A DNA stretch of 53,242 nucleotides from Deltaproteobacteria bacterium (lineage in GTDB: Bacteria; Desulfobacterota; Syntrophia; Syntrophales; UBA2210), in assembly GCA_016933215.1 (NCBI GenBank), contig JAFGBH010000012.1, positions 1 through 53,242 on the forward strand, given 5' to 3'. Position 1 is the stretch's first letter; the number at the start of each line of letters is the position of its first letter. The position numbers and the translations under genes are program-made. Under the pieces are notes generated by a model. That model made no database searches, had not been told where the DNA came from, and worked only from the letters and a program-made list of their open reading frames with translations. Of this stretch, positions 25,921 through 33,927 are shown piece by piece.

Positions 25921-28900
25921 ATGAAAAGGATTTCAAGAAAAATAGCAACAGCCACATTCTTGGCGGTTATTCTTGTCCTTTTCGGAAGCGCTCTTTACAT
26001 GGCCTATCTGTTACTGAACCCCGAGAGCCTCAACAGATCGCTCGAAAGAAAAATCCAGGGATATTTCGGAGGTACCGTATCCATAGGGCATACGTCAGTC
26101 GATGTCTTGAGGGGCCCTCTTTTTGTCCTATCCGATATAAAAATTGAAAACGAAGAAATGGGTTACCTCAGGGCTGGGAGCCTGACGGCAAAAGTCTCAC
26201 CATGGTATCTCCTTATTGGCAGAGTAAAGATGACCCATGTGGGGCTCTTGGAACCCGATGTATCGATAAAAATGGATGCCCTTGAGGGAGTAAGACCGGG
26301 AAAACTCCTTGGAGTGCCTTTTGTTGATGTGATGGATGGCTCCGCCAGGGTTTTGTACCGGGATCTCGATTTTGAATTTAAGGAAGTAAATGGTTTCATC
26401 AACGATGAAGAAATCAGCATAGAGGCGCACGCCCTCGGAGGAACGGCACATATTGGGGCCCGCCATCATCCTCCCGATGGATGGAAGGGAGGCTTAGAAA
26501 TAGAAGGCCTCATGCTTTCGAAGATGAACTCTGAAACGGGAGGGATTGCCCGTATCCTATCTTCCTTCGATCTGGGAGAAGATGCATCCGCCGCATCCGT
26601 GGAAATAGAGGCGAACGACGTCAGTCTGCCATGGACAGAAGAGAACCTTGAAACGATTACTGTCACCGTTAACGCGAAAGGTCGTGAGGATACTCTCACG
26701 CTTCAGGCTATCGAAATAAAAACCCCCCTTCTGGAACTCAGCGGTGAGGGGAGAATATCGGGCCTGGAAGGCATCAAGAATGTAAAAAAGGCGCTCCTCG
26801 AGATTGGGATGGAATCGAAGGAGTTTGATTATGAAAAGGTCGTTCAGATGCTTCCCGTGGAATATTTCCCCGAGTGGCTCTCCCTTTTGCTTACCCGCCA
26901 GATTCGAGGTGAAAGATCGAGGTTTTCGGCAATTCGATATAGAGGCAGCGTCGGTGATATGGCCGATGGCGAGGCATTTGTTCAAAATTTCTATGCCGCC
27001 CTTGATCTTATGGGGCAGAGCTTCGGTGCATGCCATGGCCCTGAGAGGATAGAGGGTGTAACCGGTTGGGTCGTTGCGGAAAAAGGAAACATTATCCTGA
27101 GAGACCTTTCTGGTCGAGCAGGCGGATCGAGACTGGAAGCGGTGAACATCACCTTCAAAGATGTGATCAAACCTGAGGAAAAGGTTCTCGTCGATGTGAA
27201 ACTGGACATGGATGCCCGGGACTTTCTCTATGCCTGGAGGGCCGCCATAGTGCCCGAGAGCGCCCATGGCCTCCTTCTTCCTGTATCGGATATCGAGGAG
27301 GGGAGGATTCGTGGGCAGATCCGGACGTATAGCGATTCCGATTCGGCAGAACCGGTGAGGACCGAGGGGGAGATAGTTTTCGATAACTGTACCTTCAGGT
27401 GGGACGAGGAGTCCTTTCGCCATATGAGCGGTTCTGTGAAAAAGGAGGATTTTGATTCTCCCATGAAACTTGAACTCAGCGGGAAGGTTAATGATCTTTC
27501 ATTTGCGAAACTCGATCTTGAAATGGAAGATCCCTTCGCGAATGTCCCCTATCGCTTTTCGGCATATCTGCGAGATGTATTTGATAACAAAACGTTTTCT
27601 TTCGATGAGGATGCCGATATCGCTGTGAGTGGAACGGGCACGGGATCTCAGATGGAGGGAAAACTGACAATTGCATCGAAGGGGTTCGACATTTTCGGGA
27701 CTCATTACAGGCCCTTCGAGGGAGGAGTCAGGGGTGAGGGAGCAATAGCGGGAAAGGTCTTCTCCGGCAGAAAACTTGACATTACAGGGCTCCGTCTCGA
27801 AATGGAGCCGGGCAGCCTGTTTATGGATTACGGCATGGATGATGATGCTGGCAGCCTTAAAATTAAGGGGGCCTTAGACCTTGACCGTATGGAGGCCGAG
27901 ATCCGCGGAGATTACTGTCTTCTGAGCGGAAAGGTCAGAGGTGATGCCGATATCTCCTGGAGTCAAGGGGCTGTATCATCTCTTTCCGGATTCATGGACT
28001 GTGAAGATGCGAAACTATGCTACAAAGATTCCTTTCTCAATATCAACGGACCCGCGAAACTTGAAAATAGAAGGTTAACAACAGACCGCCTTTCCGTCAG
28101 TTATGGCGATATGCAGATGGATATATCCGGCATACTTTTCATGGACAGGCAGCCTCATTTCACCGGAGCTGTTGTGATCGATGGAGTCAGGATAGATGAA
28201 AAAGAGGGGAGTATTACGAAGGAATTGGAAGGTCTTTCCGCCGATGCAACGCTGAAACTGACGAATATGAAATATCATGGAATACCGGTTGACGATGCGA
28301 GCGCGAAGCTGACCCTGGAAGATGGCAGACTGAACCTGGACAAGATGGTGGTCCACGCGCTCTCTGGTGTCGTCGAGGGAAAGGCGTCAATCGAAGATAA
28401 GGGCGCGACCGATCTCGATGTCAATGTGGTTTTCACCGATACCGATCTTGGAGAATTTCTCGATGCGATCTCGCCGGGAGAGGCAAAGATAAGCGGTACA
28501 ATGAATCTGAAGGGGAGACTCTGGGGGAACGCCGACGCAATCAACGGCGATCTTATCTTCCGTGCCAAGGATGGATCTATCGCAAAGTATTATCTCATAT
28601 CCAAGATGTTTACGGTCCTGAATGTCTACAAGATCGTTAAAAATAAGAAGATCGATCTTTTGAGTGAGGGCTTTTCCTATAACCGGATCAAGTCCTCCTT
28701 TGCGATCAGAGAGGGGGTCATGAAATTCGATGACTTCTATTTTACCAGCGATTCGGTTCAGATGTCGGTGGTGGGAGAATATTCACTTAAGAAAAGAGAG
28801 GTCAATGCGATAGCGGGAGTCCAGCCCCTGGAGACCCTGGGCAGGATTGTGAGTTCCGTGCCGGTTTTGGGCTGGGTGATGACCGGTGAGGATAAAAAAC

Positions 28901-29058
28901 TCCTCGTGGTCATGCTGAAGATTCAAGGAGATATTGAAAACCCCACTGTCGTTCCGCAGACGGTTAATACCCTGTCCAACTCCGTCAAGGGAATCGTTTT
29001 ACGATCACTGCAGCTCCCCTCCGAACTCATCACGAATCCCGAAAATGTCATCAAATAA
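25921..29058 (+). CDS. Large AsmA-like inner-membrane/periplasmic protein
   Basis: A 1,045-residue protein anchored by one N-terminal helix (about 8-31, TATFLAVILVLFGSALYMAYLLL); the rest should lie in the periplasm. The start NPESLNRSLERKIQGYFGG and GHTSVDVLRGPLFVLSDIKI are typical of AsmA/YhdP-type proteins, and the C-terminus (LIFRAKDGSIAKYYLISKMF, VPVLGWVMTGEDKKLL, IQGDIENPTVVPQ) matches the AsmA-like C-terminal region. Such proteins form long beta-rich grooves thought to carry phospholipids between the two membranes. Only a weak ribosome site precedes ATG 25921. It is a single-gene unit that converges on the endonuclease V gene. Confidence 0.85.
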   Translation: MKRISRKIATATFLAVILVLFGSALYMAYLLLNPESLNRSLERKIQGYFGGTVSIGHTSVDVLRGPLFVLSDIKIENEEMGYLRAGSLTAKVSPWYLLIGRVKMTHVGLLEPDVSIKMDALEGVRPGKLLGVPFVDVMDGSARVLYRDLDFEFKEVNGFINDEEISIEAHALGGTAHIGARHHPPDGWKGGLEIEGLMLSKMNSETGGIARILSSFDLGEDASAASVEIEANDVSLPWTEENLETITVTVNAKGREDTLTLQAIEIKTPLLELSGEGRISGLEGIKNVKKALLEIGMESKEFDYEKVVQMLPVEYFPEWLSLLLTRQIRGERSRFSAIRYRGSVGDMADGEAFVQNFYAALDLMGQSFGACHGPERIEGVTGWVVAEKGNIILRDLSGRAGGSRLEAVNITFKDVIKPEEKVLVDVKLDMDARDFLYAWRAAIVPESAHGLLLPVSDIEEGRIRGQIRTYSDSDSAEPVRTEGEIVFDNCTFRWDEESFRHMSGSVKKEDFDSPMKLELSGKVNDLSFAKLDLEMEDPFANVPYRFSAYLRDVFDNKTFSFDEDADIAVSGTGTGSQMEGKLTIASKGFDIFGTHYRPFEGGVRGEGAIAGKVFSGRKLDITGLRLEMEPGSLFMDYGMDDDAGSLKIKGALDLDRMEAEIRGDYCLLSGKVRGDADISWSQGAVSSLSGFMDCEDAKLCYKDSFLNINGPAKLENRRLTTDRLSVSYGDMQMDISGILFMDRQPHFTGAVVIDGVRIDEKEGSITKELEGLSADATLKLTNMKYHGIPVDDASAKLTLEDGRLNLDKMVVHALSGVVEGKASIEDKGATDLDVNVVFTDTDLGEFLDAISPGEAKISGTMNLKGRLWGNADAINGDLIFRAKDGSIAKYYLISKMFTVLNVYKIVKNKKIDLLSEGFSYNRIKSSFAIREGVMKFDDFYFTSDSVQMSVVGEYSLKKREVNAIAGVQPLETLGRIVSSVPVLGWVMTGEDKKLLVVMLKIQGDIENPTVVPQTVNTLSNSVKGIVLRSLQLPSELITNPENVIK

Positions 29059-29105
29059 GTCAGGAGATTGAGGCCTTGCGGCAGTGTTGGGAAGGGTTTG
29101 TATCC

Positions 29106-29792
29106 TTACCCCTCGTATTCCACCCTCAGTTTGTTCACTGTCAGGTGTGCTTTTCTCGTTGGTTCTGGAAGCCTGTAGCCCCTCGAGCTTGCGAGGGTGA
29201 TTCTGATCGCCTGTTCGAGGTCGATTTTGTTTCCCTGGGATACGAAAACGGGCTTGACATTCCTCTTTGTACGAAGGACCGCCCCGATGACGGCTTCTTT
29301 ATAGATGAGAGGCGCATAATTTCCCCGTTCTCTCTCTATATCCGCAGCACTTCCCACCAGTCTCTTTTTTGCACACCCTATGGTGGGTATATCGAGAAAG
29401 AGGCCGATGTGAGATGCCAGGCCGATCCCCCTCGGATGGGCAATCCCCTGTCCGTCAAATATGACCACATCGGGAGTTTTTTCTATTTTTTGAAAAGCCC
29501 TCAGGAGTGCCGGACCTTCTCTGAAGGTCAAAAGGCCCGGTATATAGGGAAATTCTGACTTTTCGACAACGGATGAAACTTCAATGATATCCATGGTGGA
29601 AAACTCGAGAAGGATGACGGCGGCAAAGAAGAGGTTCTCCCTCTTCGAATAGGAGATATCTGCCCCTCCTATGATTCTGATATCTTCCGGAAGTCCGTTG
29701 TTTCGGAGAATGAGCCTTTCCGACAATTCCTCCTGCAACCGTTTGGCTTCTCGATAATCAACGTTCCAGTTGTGGAGGTTCCTGACTTTCAT
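29106..29792 (-). CDS. nfi: Endonuclease V (deoxyinosine 3'-endonuclease)
   Basis: Repair enzyme that cuts one phosphodiester bond 3' of deoxyinosine. The 228-residue protein shows the metal-site Asp in IIGGADISYSK, the wedge region PYIPGLLTFREGPALL and the highly conserved VIFDGQGIAHPRGIGLASHIG, then GCAKKRLVG and PVFVSQGNKIDL. These motifs and the length match the family closely. It starts eight bases after the ribF stop, so the two genes form an operon. Confidence 0.95.
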   Translation of the reverse strand: MKVRNLHNWNVDYREAKRLQEELSERLILRNNGLPEDIRIIGGADISYSKRENLFFAAVILLEFSTMDIIEVSSVVEKSEFPYIPGLLTFREGPALLRAFQKIEKTPDVVIFDGQGIAHPRGIGLASHIGLFLDIPTIGCAKKRLVGSAADIERERGNYAPLIYKEAVIGAVLRTKRNVKPVFVSQGNKIDLEQAIRITLASSRGYRLPEPTRKAHLTVNKLRVEYEG

Positions 29793-29800
29793 TGTTCAGT

Positions 29801-30733
29801 TTAAAGGGCATAAGGGGCGAGAAGCTCTTTGGCTTTATCGATGTCCTTTTTTATCTGGACCACGAGCTTGTCGGGACTGTCGAACTTTATTTCATCCCTC
29901 AGGCGATCAATAAATTGAATGTCGATCGTCTTTTCATAGATATCCCCCTGGAAATCAAGGAGATGGACCTCCATGGAAAGTTCTTCGTTCCCGAAGGTGG
30001 GATTATATCCTATATTGATGACCCCCTGGTATCGGTTTCCCTCCACTTCGGCGATAATGGCATAGACGCCCTCAGCGGGGATCACCTTCTCCGATTCTAT
30101 ATTTGCCGTGGGAAACCCTATCTCGGTGCCCCGACGGAATCCCTTTACCACAGTACCGCTCATATTATAGGGTCTCGCCAGCATCCGTGAAGCCCCTCTT
30201 ACATCGCCTTTGAGGATTGAAAGCCGCACGTTTGTGCTGCTCACTATCGTATCGTCAACCATAACAGCACCGATCTCTTCTACCTGAAACCCGAGTTTTT
30301 CCCCGAAGGTTCGGAGGAATGCGGCGTTTCCCCCCTTGTTTTTGCCGAAGGCGTAATCGTATCCTATGAAGAGCTTATTTAAGTGGAGTTTGTCCCAGAG
30401 GATATTCCTGACGAATTCCTCCGCCGTTGTCCTTGAAAATTCGGTGGTAAAGGAGATGAGGACCACGATATCTATGCTGAAGGATTCAATGAGACGTAAT
30501 TTTTCGTCAAGGGTAGTAAGGAGAAAAAATGGCCTCCTTTCGGGGTGAATGACCTTTTGGGGGTGGGGATCAAAGGTTATGATAATCGATCTTCGGTTTG
30601 CCTCCGTTGATTCCTTGACCGTCCTTTTCAGTATCTCCTGGTGGCCAAGGTGAATGCCGTCAAAGTTGCCGATGGTGACATTGGAATCCCGATATTCCTG
30701 CGTAATATAATCAACGTTCCTGATGATCTTCAT
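29801..30733 (-). CDS. ribF: Bifunctional riboflavin kinase/FAD synthetase
   Basis: Makes FMN and FAD from riboflavin. N-terminal nucleotidyltransferase domain (about 1-170) with VTIGNFDGIHLGHQEIL and ITFDPHPQKV; C-terminal flavokinase domain (about 185-305) with RRGTEIGFPTANI, GVYAIIAEVEG and VINIGYNPTFG. 310 residues is normal for the family. The start ATG 30733 is divergent from the tRNA-Leu gene; nfi follows in the same transcript. FAD made here would serve enzymes such as the flavoprotein at 38271, though this is general supply, not a specific link. Confidence 0.95.
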   Translation of the reverse strand: MKIIRNVDYITQEYRDSNVTIGNFDGIHLGHQEILKRTVKESTEANRRSIIITFDPHPQKVIHPERRPFFLLTTLDEKLRLIESFSIDIVVLISFTTEFSRTTAEEFVRNILWDKLHLNKLFIGYDYAFGKNKGGNAAFLRTFGEKLGFQVEEIGAVMVDDTIVSSTNVRLSILKGDVRGASRMLARPYNMSGTVVKGFRRGTEIGFPTANIESEKVIPAEGVYAIIAEVEGNRYQGVINIGYNPTFGNEELSMEVHLLDFQGDIYEKTIDIQFIDRLRDEIKFDSPDKLVVQIKKDIDKAKELLAPYAL

Positions 30734-30846
30734 AGTTCCCCAATCCGTTTCATGTTTTGTGAAGGGGTATCGATTTTTCCTGTATGAGCAAGCCGATAGC
30801 GTGGAAAAGGTATAGCATTAGAGGAATATTTTCAAGCGTATTTTTC

Positions 30847-30876
30847 TTGACAACAAAGCGGGAGGGGAAGTATAGA
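30847..30876 (+). promoter_or_regulatory. Promoter of tRNA-Leu
   Basis: TTGACA (30847-30852), an 18-base spacer, TATAGA (30871-30876), with a G-rich stretch between. Transcription would start about 30883, just ahead of the tRNA at 30896. Confidence 0.6.
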
Positions 30877-30895
30877 GGGTTGCATTATTGAGCGT

Positions 30896-30982
30896 GCCGA
30901 AGGGGCGGAATTGGTAGACGCGCTAGGTTCAGGGTCTAGTGGGCGTATGCCTGTCCGGGTTCAAATCCCGGCTTCGGCACCA
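30896..30982 (+). tRNA. tRNA-Leu (anticodon CAG)
   Basis: An 87-nt class II tRNA with encoded CCA. The acceptor stem is GCCGAAG with CTTCGGC, discriminator A, then CCA at 30980-30982. Anticodon stem CTAGG/TCTAG encloses loop TTCAGGG, giving anticodon CAG (reads CUG). A long variable arm (GGC..GCC) and T-arm CCGGG-TTCAAAT-CCCGG complete the fold. It is the integration site of the element to its right, and stays intact because the element carries a copy of the 3' end. Confidence 0.97.
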
Positions 30983-32171
30983 TAGCATGTGAATGAGGCG
31001 TAATCTCAGAAGGTTGCGCCTTTTCTGTTTTTTCAGGGTGCGTATAGGGTGCGTCCGGGTGCGCGTCAAGTCGGTTTACGGCGTCCCTATTGGCACTCGG
31101 TATCAAGTGACCGTAAATGTCCACCGTCATTTGAATACTCGTATGTCCAAGCTGTTCCTTGACGTAAACAGGGCTTGCTCCATCGCTTAGCAAGAGGCTT
31201 GCATAGGTGTGTCGAAGATCATGCACCCTCATTTCTCGAAGCCCTGCAGTCTTCAAGACGCGCTTAAAGATGTAACGCACACTGTTCTGTGCGGTTGGAA
31301 TTCCATCGTGGTGAAAAATTGCTTCTTGAATTTTTCCCGTACCTTTCTTTAAAGCTTCCTTGTGGGTTTCGACGTAAAGGCTTCTGAGTGATTCTATGAG
31401 CTGTTCCGACATATCTACCCGCCGTGTTTTGCCTGTTTTGGTGGGCCCCATATTTCCCCGCTTATATGACCGCCGCACTTCAATAAACTTACTGTGCCAG
31501 TCTATATCCCCCCACCTAAGACCGAGAATTTCACCTAATCGCATGCCGGTGCGCAATGCACAGAGAAAAAGAGGGTAATAGTCCTTGTAACTCTGCTTGC
31601 ATGTTTCAAGGAAAAGGTGGACCTCTTCACGGTTCATTGGTTCGATTTCGCGGTTGTCTTTGGTTTTGAGTTGTAACCCTCTTGTCAGGCCGGTAACAGG
31701 ATTTGCCTGTATGATTTCATCGTCAAGCGCGTAGTTCATGGGACCGCTTATTGATGCGTGAACGATGCGAAGGATGCTTTTCGAGTAACCTCTATTGTGA
31801 AGTTTCAGGAGAAGGTTTCGCACTTCCTTGCGCCTAATATCCGTGATTTTCTTTTTGCCAAGGGTAGGGTAGACATACCTTTTTAGGGCGTCACCATATC
31901 GTTCATGGGTGGCGGGCCGCCTTACTGCCTTGATATAATCATTGAGCCATAATTCGGCATATTCCTTGAACGATGGGACATCTTCGGGGCCGCTTTCTTC
32001 CTGTTTTTCAATCTCGAATTCCCCAAGCGTTAACTTGGCTTCTATCTTCCTGGCAACCTCAAGTGCTGTTTTTTCATCACCGACCTTTTTGGATTTGCGC
32101 TTGCCCTTGTGGTTAATGAAAATCCACCATTCGCCGGAACCTTGAATTTTCTCTTTAACCTTTACTGCCAT
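30936..32171 (-). CDS. int: Tyrosine-recombinase integrase of the element
   Basis: Site-specific recombinase, 411 residues. Order: N-terminal AP2-like arm-binding region (VKEKIQGSGEWWIFINHKGK), SAM-like core-binding domain (about 75-165), then the catalytic domain with Arg in ALRTGMRLGEILGLRWGD, HDLRHTYASLL (His-x-x-Arg), LGHTSIQMTVDIYGH with the nucleophilic Tyr. ATG 32171 is chosen for its AGAGG site and because the domain begins there; the frame is open further upstream. The last ~15 residues (VPKPGFEPGQAYAH) are encoded by the antisense strand of tRNA-Leu, so the stop codon lies in host sequence and the natural C-terminus on the excised circle will differ. Confidence 0.93.
   Translation of the reverse strand: MAVKVKEKIQGSGEWWIFINHKGKRKSKKVGDEKTALEVARKIEAKLTLGEFEIEKQEESGPEDVPSFKEYAELWLNDYIKAVRRPATHERYGDALKRYVYPTLGKKKITDIRRKEVRNLLLKLHNRGYSKSILRIVHASISGPMNYALDDEIIQANPVTGLTRGLQLKTKDNREIEPMNREEVHLFLETCKQSYKDYYPLFLCALRTGMRLGEILGLRWGDIDWHSKFIEVRRSYKRGNMGPTKTGKTRRVDMSEQLIESLRSLYVETHKEALKKGTGKIQEAIFHHDGIPTAQNSVRYIFKRVLKTAGLREMRVHDLRHTYASLLLSDGASPVYVKEQLGHTSIQMTVDIYGHLIPSANRDAVNRLDAHPDAPYTHPEKTEKAQPSEITPHSHAMVPKPGFEPGQAYAH
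30966..30985. repeat. attL core (20-nt direct repeat, copy 1)
   Basis: TCCCGGCTTCGGCACCATAG. It covers the 3' T-arm strand, acceptor strand, CCA and three further bases of tRNA-Leu, and is identical to 38190-38209. Bases outside the 20 nt differ at once on both sides, which fixes the core. Confidence 0.93.
30996..31033 (+). terminator. Element-borne terminator just downstream of tRNA-Leu
   Basis: AGGCGTAA (30996-31003) pairs with TTGCGCCT (31014-31021; one G-U) around a 10-nt loop, followed by TTTTCTGTTTTTT. It lies on the element side of attL, within the 3' part of the integrase gene read antisense, and would end tRNA transcripts before they run through the integrase. Confidence 0.75.
31036..31063. 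promoter_or_regulatory. Three GGGTGCG repeats, putative integrase arm sites (left)
   Basis: GGGTGCG occurs at 31036-31042, 31047-31053 and 31057-31063, spaced 11 and 10 bases, about one helical turn. They lie 51 bp inside attL, within the integrase coding region. Related copies lie near the other end (38018-38024; 38097-38114), which fits arm-type binding sites. Confidence 0.45.
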
Positions 32172-32265
32172 TGGACCACCTCTTGAAATGGTTAAGGGGT
32201 CCAACCACTGCAACGAGGGGGAGCAAAGTTTCTTTGGTCCCGCTGCAACGGCGACCCCCTCTGTC

Positions 32266-32616
32266 TTATGCCTGGGCAACCAATGCTTTAATAGCATCGT
32301 AATGCGGCCCGCCTCTTTTTGCAACCTTAATGAAACCGTCAATCAATTCCTTTTCTTCCTCTGTCAACTCATAGGGTGCGCTCCTCTTTCTATCGTGTGC
32401 AGCATCGTCGATTTTCATGAGGTATCGTTCAAGTTCATCTACCTTGTCCCGCAGTTCGTAATAAAACCATGTCGCCCTTTCATCTTCAGGCTCAAGGTCT
32501 TCTTGGATAAAAGTTTCATCGAAAAGTTCCAAGAGCCATTGTATGGGTTTGATTCCCCATATAACGACCTCCTCCGCGCCTTTGCCGCCATTCCAATCAA
32601 TGTCTTTAAGTCTCAT
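32266..32616 (-). CDS. Small acidic protein of unknown function upstream of int
   Basis: A 116-residue acidic protein that I do not recognise. It is mostly helical in appearance (ELRDKVDELERYLMKIDDAA, LTEEEKELIDGFIKVAKRGG) and has no Cys and no membrane segment. A strong ribosome site GGGAGG precedes ATG 32616. It is the first gene behind the structured leader at 32643-32716 and precedes the integrase by 94 bp, so the two are probably one transcript. A directionality or regulatory role is possible but unsupported by any motif. Confidence 0.7.
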   Translation of the reverse strand: MRLKDIDWNGGKGAEEVVIWGIKPIQWLLELFDETFIQEDLEPEDERATWFYYELRDKVDELERYLMKIDDAAHDRKRSAPYELTEEEKELIDGFIKVAKRGGPHYDAIKALVAQA

Positions 32617-32642
32617 CGTTTAACCCTCCCTATCAAAAAGCA

Positions 32643-32716
32643 AAAACCCTTAAAGACTCTCTCGGTCCATAGGAACCGCCCGAAGCGTCACCGTTACGGG
32701 TGTCTTTAAGGGTTTT
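32643..32716 (-). other. Cloverleaf-like structured leader or attenuator of the int operon
   Basis: AAAACCCTTAAAGAC (32643-32657) and GTCTTTAAGGGTTTT (32702-32716) are perfect 15-base inverted copies. Between them lie two further helices: CGGT/ACCG (32662-32665 with 32674-32677, approximate) and CCCG/CGGG near 32679-32700, giving a three-way junction. On the minus strand the long stem is followed by TTTTTGCTTTTT and then the ribosome site of the gene at 32616, as in an intrinsic attenuator. It could equally be a replication origin structure of the element. Confidence 0.6.
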
Positions 32717-32758
32717 ATGTATGGTTCTTGTTTTCATTTTCCTATGGTTTAGAGATTA

Positions 32759-32836
32759 GCGTTATTACGTTATAGGTAGTATGCGTTATTGCGTTTTTTA
32801 AGTCAAGCGTTTTTCCATTGACTAATTAACGTTATT
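32759..32836. promoter_or_regulatory. Direct repeats overlapping divergent promoters
   Basis: GCGTTATTACGTT (32759-32771) and GCGTTATTGCGTT (32783-32795) differ at one base and start 24 bp apart; a partial third copy CGTTATT is at 32830-32836. On the minus strand a promoter TTGACT, 17 bases, CATACT overlaps the second repeat; on the plus strand TTGACT at 32818-32823 stands before the ribbon-helix-helix gene. The arrangement suggests operators of the small DNA-binding protein encoded at 32852. Confidence 0.5.
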
Positions 32837-32851
32837 TGATTATTTTGAATC

Positions 32852-33019
32852 ATGGCAAAAATTACCTACAACACACGTCTTGATGAAGAGCTTATCAAAA
32901 AATTCAAAATTCTTGCCATTGAGCGGGGCAAGCGGCAAAATGTGATCCTCGAAGAAGCTATCAGGGACGTTCTGAAAAAATACAAGAGGGAATTCAAAAA
33001 CCCATCACGAGCTAAGTAA
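32852..33019 (+). CDS. Ribbon-helix-helix (CopG/Arc-like) DNA-binding protein
   Basis: A 55-residue protein beginning MAKITYNTRLDEELIKKFKI, with the beta-strand then two helices (LIKKFKILAIERGK and VILEEAIRDVLKKYK) typical of the dimeric ribbon-helix-helix fold. Such proteins control plasmid copy number, toxin genes or phage promoters. There is no ribosome site before ATG 32852 and the candidate -10 region is only a few bases upstream, so the message may be leaderless. The direct repeats at 32759-32836 lie just upstream and are probable operators for self-regulation and for repression of the divergent int transcript. Confidence 0.72.
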   Translation: MAKITYNTRLDEELIKKFKILAIERGKRQNVILEEAIRDVLKKYKREFKNPSRAK

Positions 33020-33081
33020 TATAATGTAATGCTCCGAATTTCACTTACTGCATAATTTCGATTTCTACAGCATTTTCAGAA

Positions 33082-33828
33082 ATGTTAAAGAGGTGCAGAG
33101 AAGTGGGAAACTTAAAAGATTGGGATTTTGGAAACACCGAACTAAATTCTAAACAACAACTCATCAATAGACAAAAATCGGCGTTAAACGTTTCTGTAGT
33201 TGCATTAGACACGGAAAGTAAAGAGGGGGTGTTTTATGACCCCAAAAATGGAAGCGTGAGAGCAAATCTCAGTGCATGCGAGTGTTACGATTTCAAATAT
33301 GTGGGAAAATCACCCAGAAAAAAATTTACTCCATGTATGCATATTTATCGCTTAGCGATAGAGCTTGGCATGATGAAGGTAAGATATTATGACAAAAAAG
33401 CATTGGAAAGTTTATCCGTACTCCAAGCGTTGCCAAGGGATTTATCTAAGTGGGGTAAATGGAATCAAATCATTCACAAAGCTCGTCTTCAGATAGATAG
33501 ACAATTTAGGGCATACGGTATAGTTGATGATAATCAGATTGTAGATACACGGACTAAATCGGGAATTATTAACGGTTATGAAACAACATTAGATCATTGC
33601 ACTTGTCCAGACTTCGAAGAAAGGAAATTACCTTGCAAGCACATCTATTGTCTTGCTATTTTAACAGGATTATCGCTTGAATTAGATAGGGAGGAATATC
33701 AGAGAAGAAAAGAAGAATATGAGAGAGAATTCACTCCTTTTATTACAGTCAGAGCCAATATAAATAAAAGACAAGTAGTTGCTTCTGCTTTGAGAAAGGG
33801 TCTTGCAAAATTATTTGACAAGAAGTGA
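33082..33828 (+). CDS. Protein with two SWIM-type zinc-finger motifs
   Basis: A 248-residue protein of unknown function with two CxCx(n)CxH motifs: CECYDF..PCMHIYRLAIELG (about residues 68-93) and CTCPDFEERKLPCKHIYCLA (about 173-192). These match the SWIM finger used for DNA or protein contacts. The two halves look like a duplication separated by a helical segment. No ATPase, nuclease or integrase core is visible, unlike most SWIM proteins, which carry a large enzymatic domain. A/T-rich codon use sets it apart from the chromosome. The start is uncertain (ATG 33082 or GTG 33103). It is the only element gene besides the ribbon-helix-helix gene on the plus strand and is a candidate cargo gene. 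Confidence 0.75.
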   Translation: MLKRCREVGNLKDWDFGNTELNSKQQLINRQKSALNVSVVALDTESKEGVFYDPKNGSVRANLSACECYDFKYVGKSPRKKFTPCMHIYRLAIELGMMKVRYYDKKALESLSVLQALPRDLSKWGKWNQIIHKARLQIDRQFRAYGIVDDNQIVDTRTKSGIINGYETTLDHCTCPDFEERKLPCKHIYCLAILTGLSLELDREEYQRRKEEYEREFTPFITVRANINKRQVVASALRKGLAKLFDKK

Positions 33829-33927
33829 TAGAAATCAAGATATCTATGTTAAAAAACAGATCTTAAATTTAGGACAATAGACCAAACCACAACTAAATTG
33901 AGCGCCATTTTTCGGTTAGGCGTCCTA

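Noticed and set aside
26557-27423. 288-codon minus-strand frame opposite the AsmA-like gene
   Set aside because: Antisense shadow without motifs or ribosome site.
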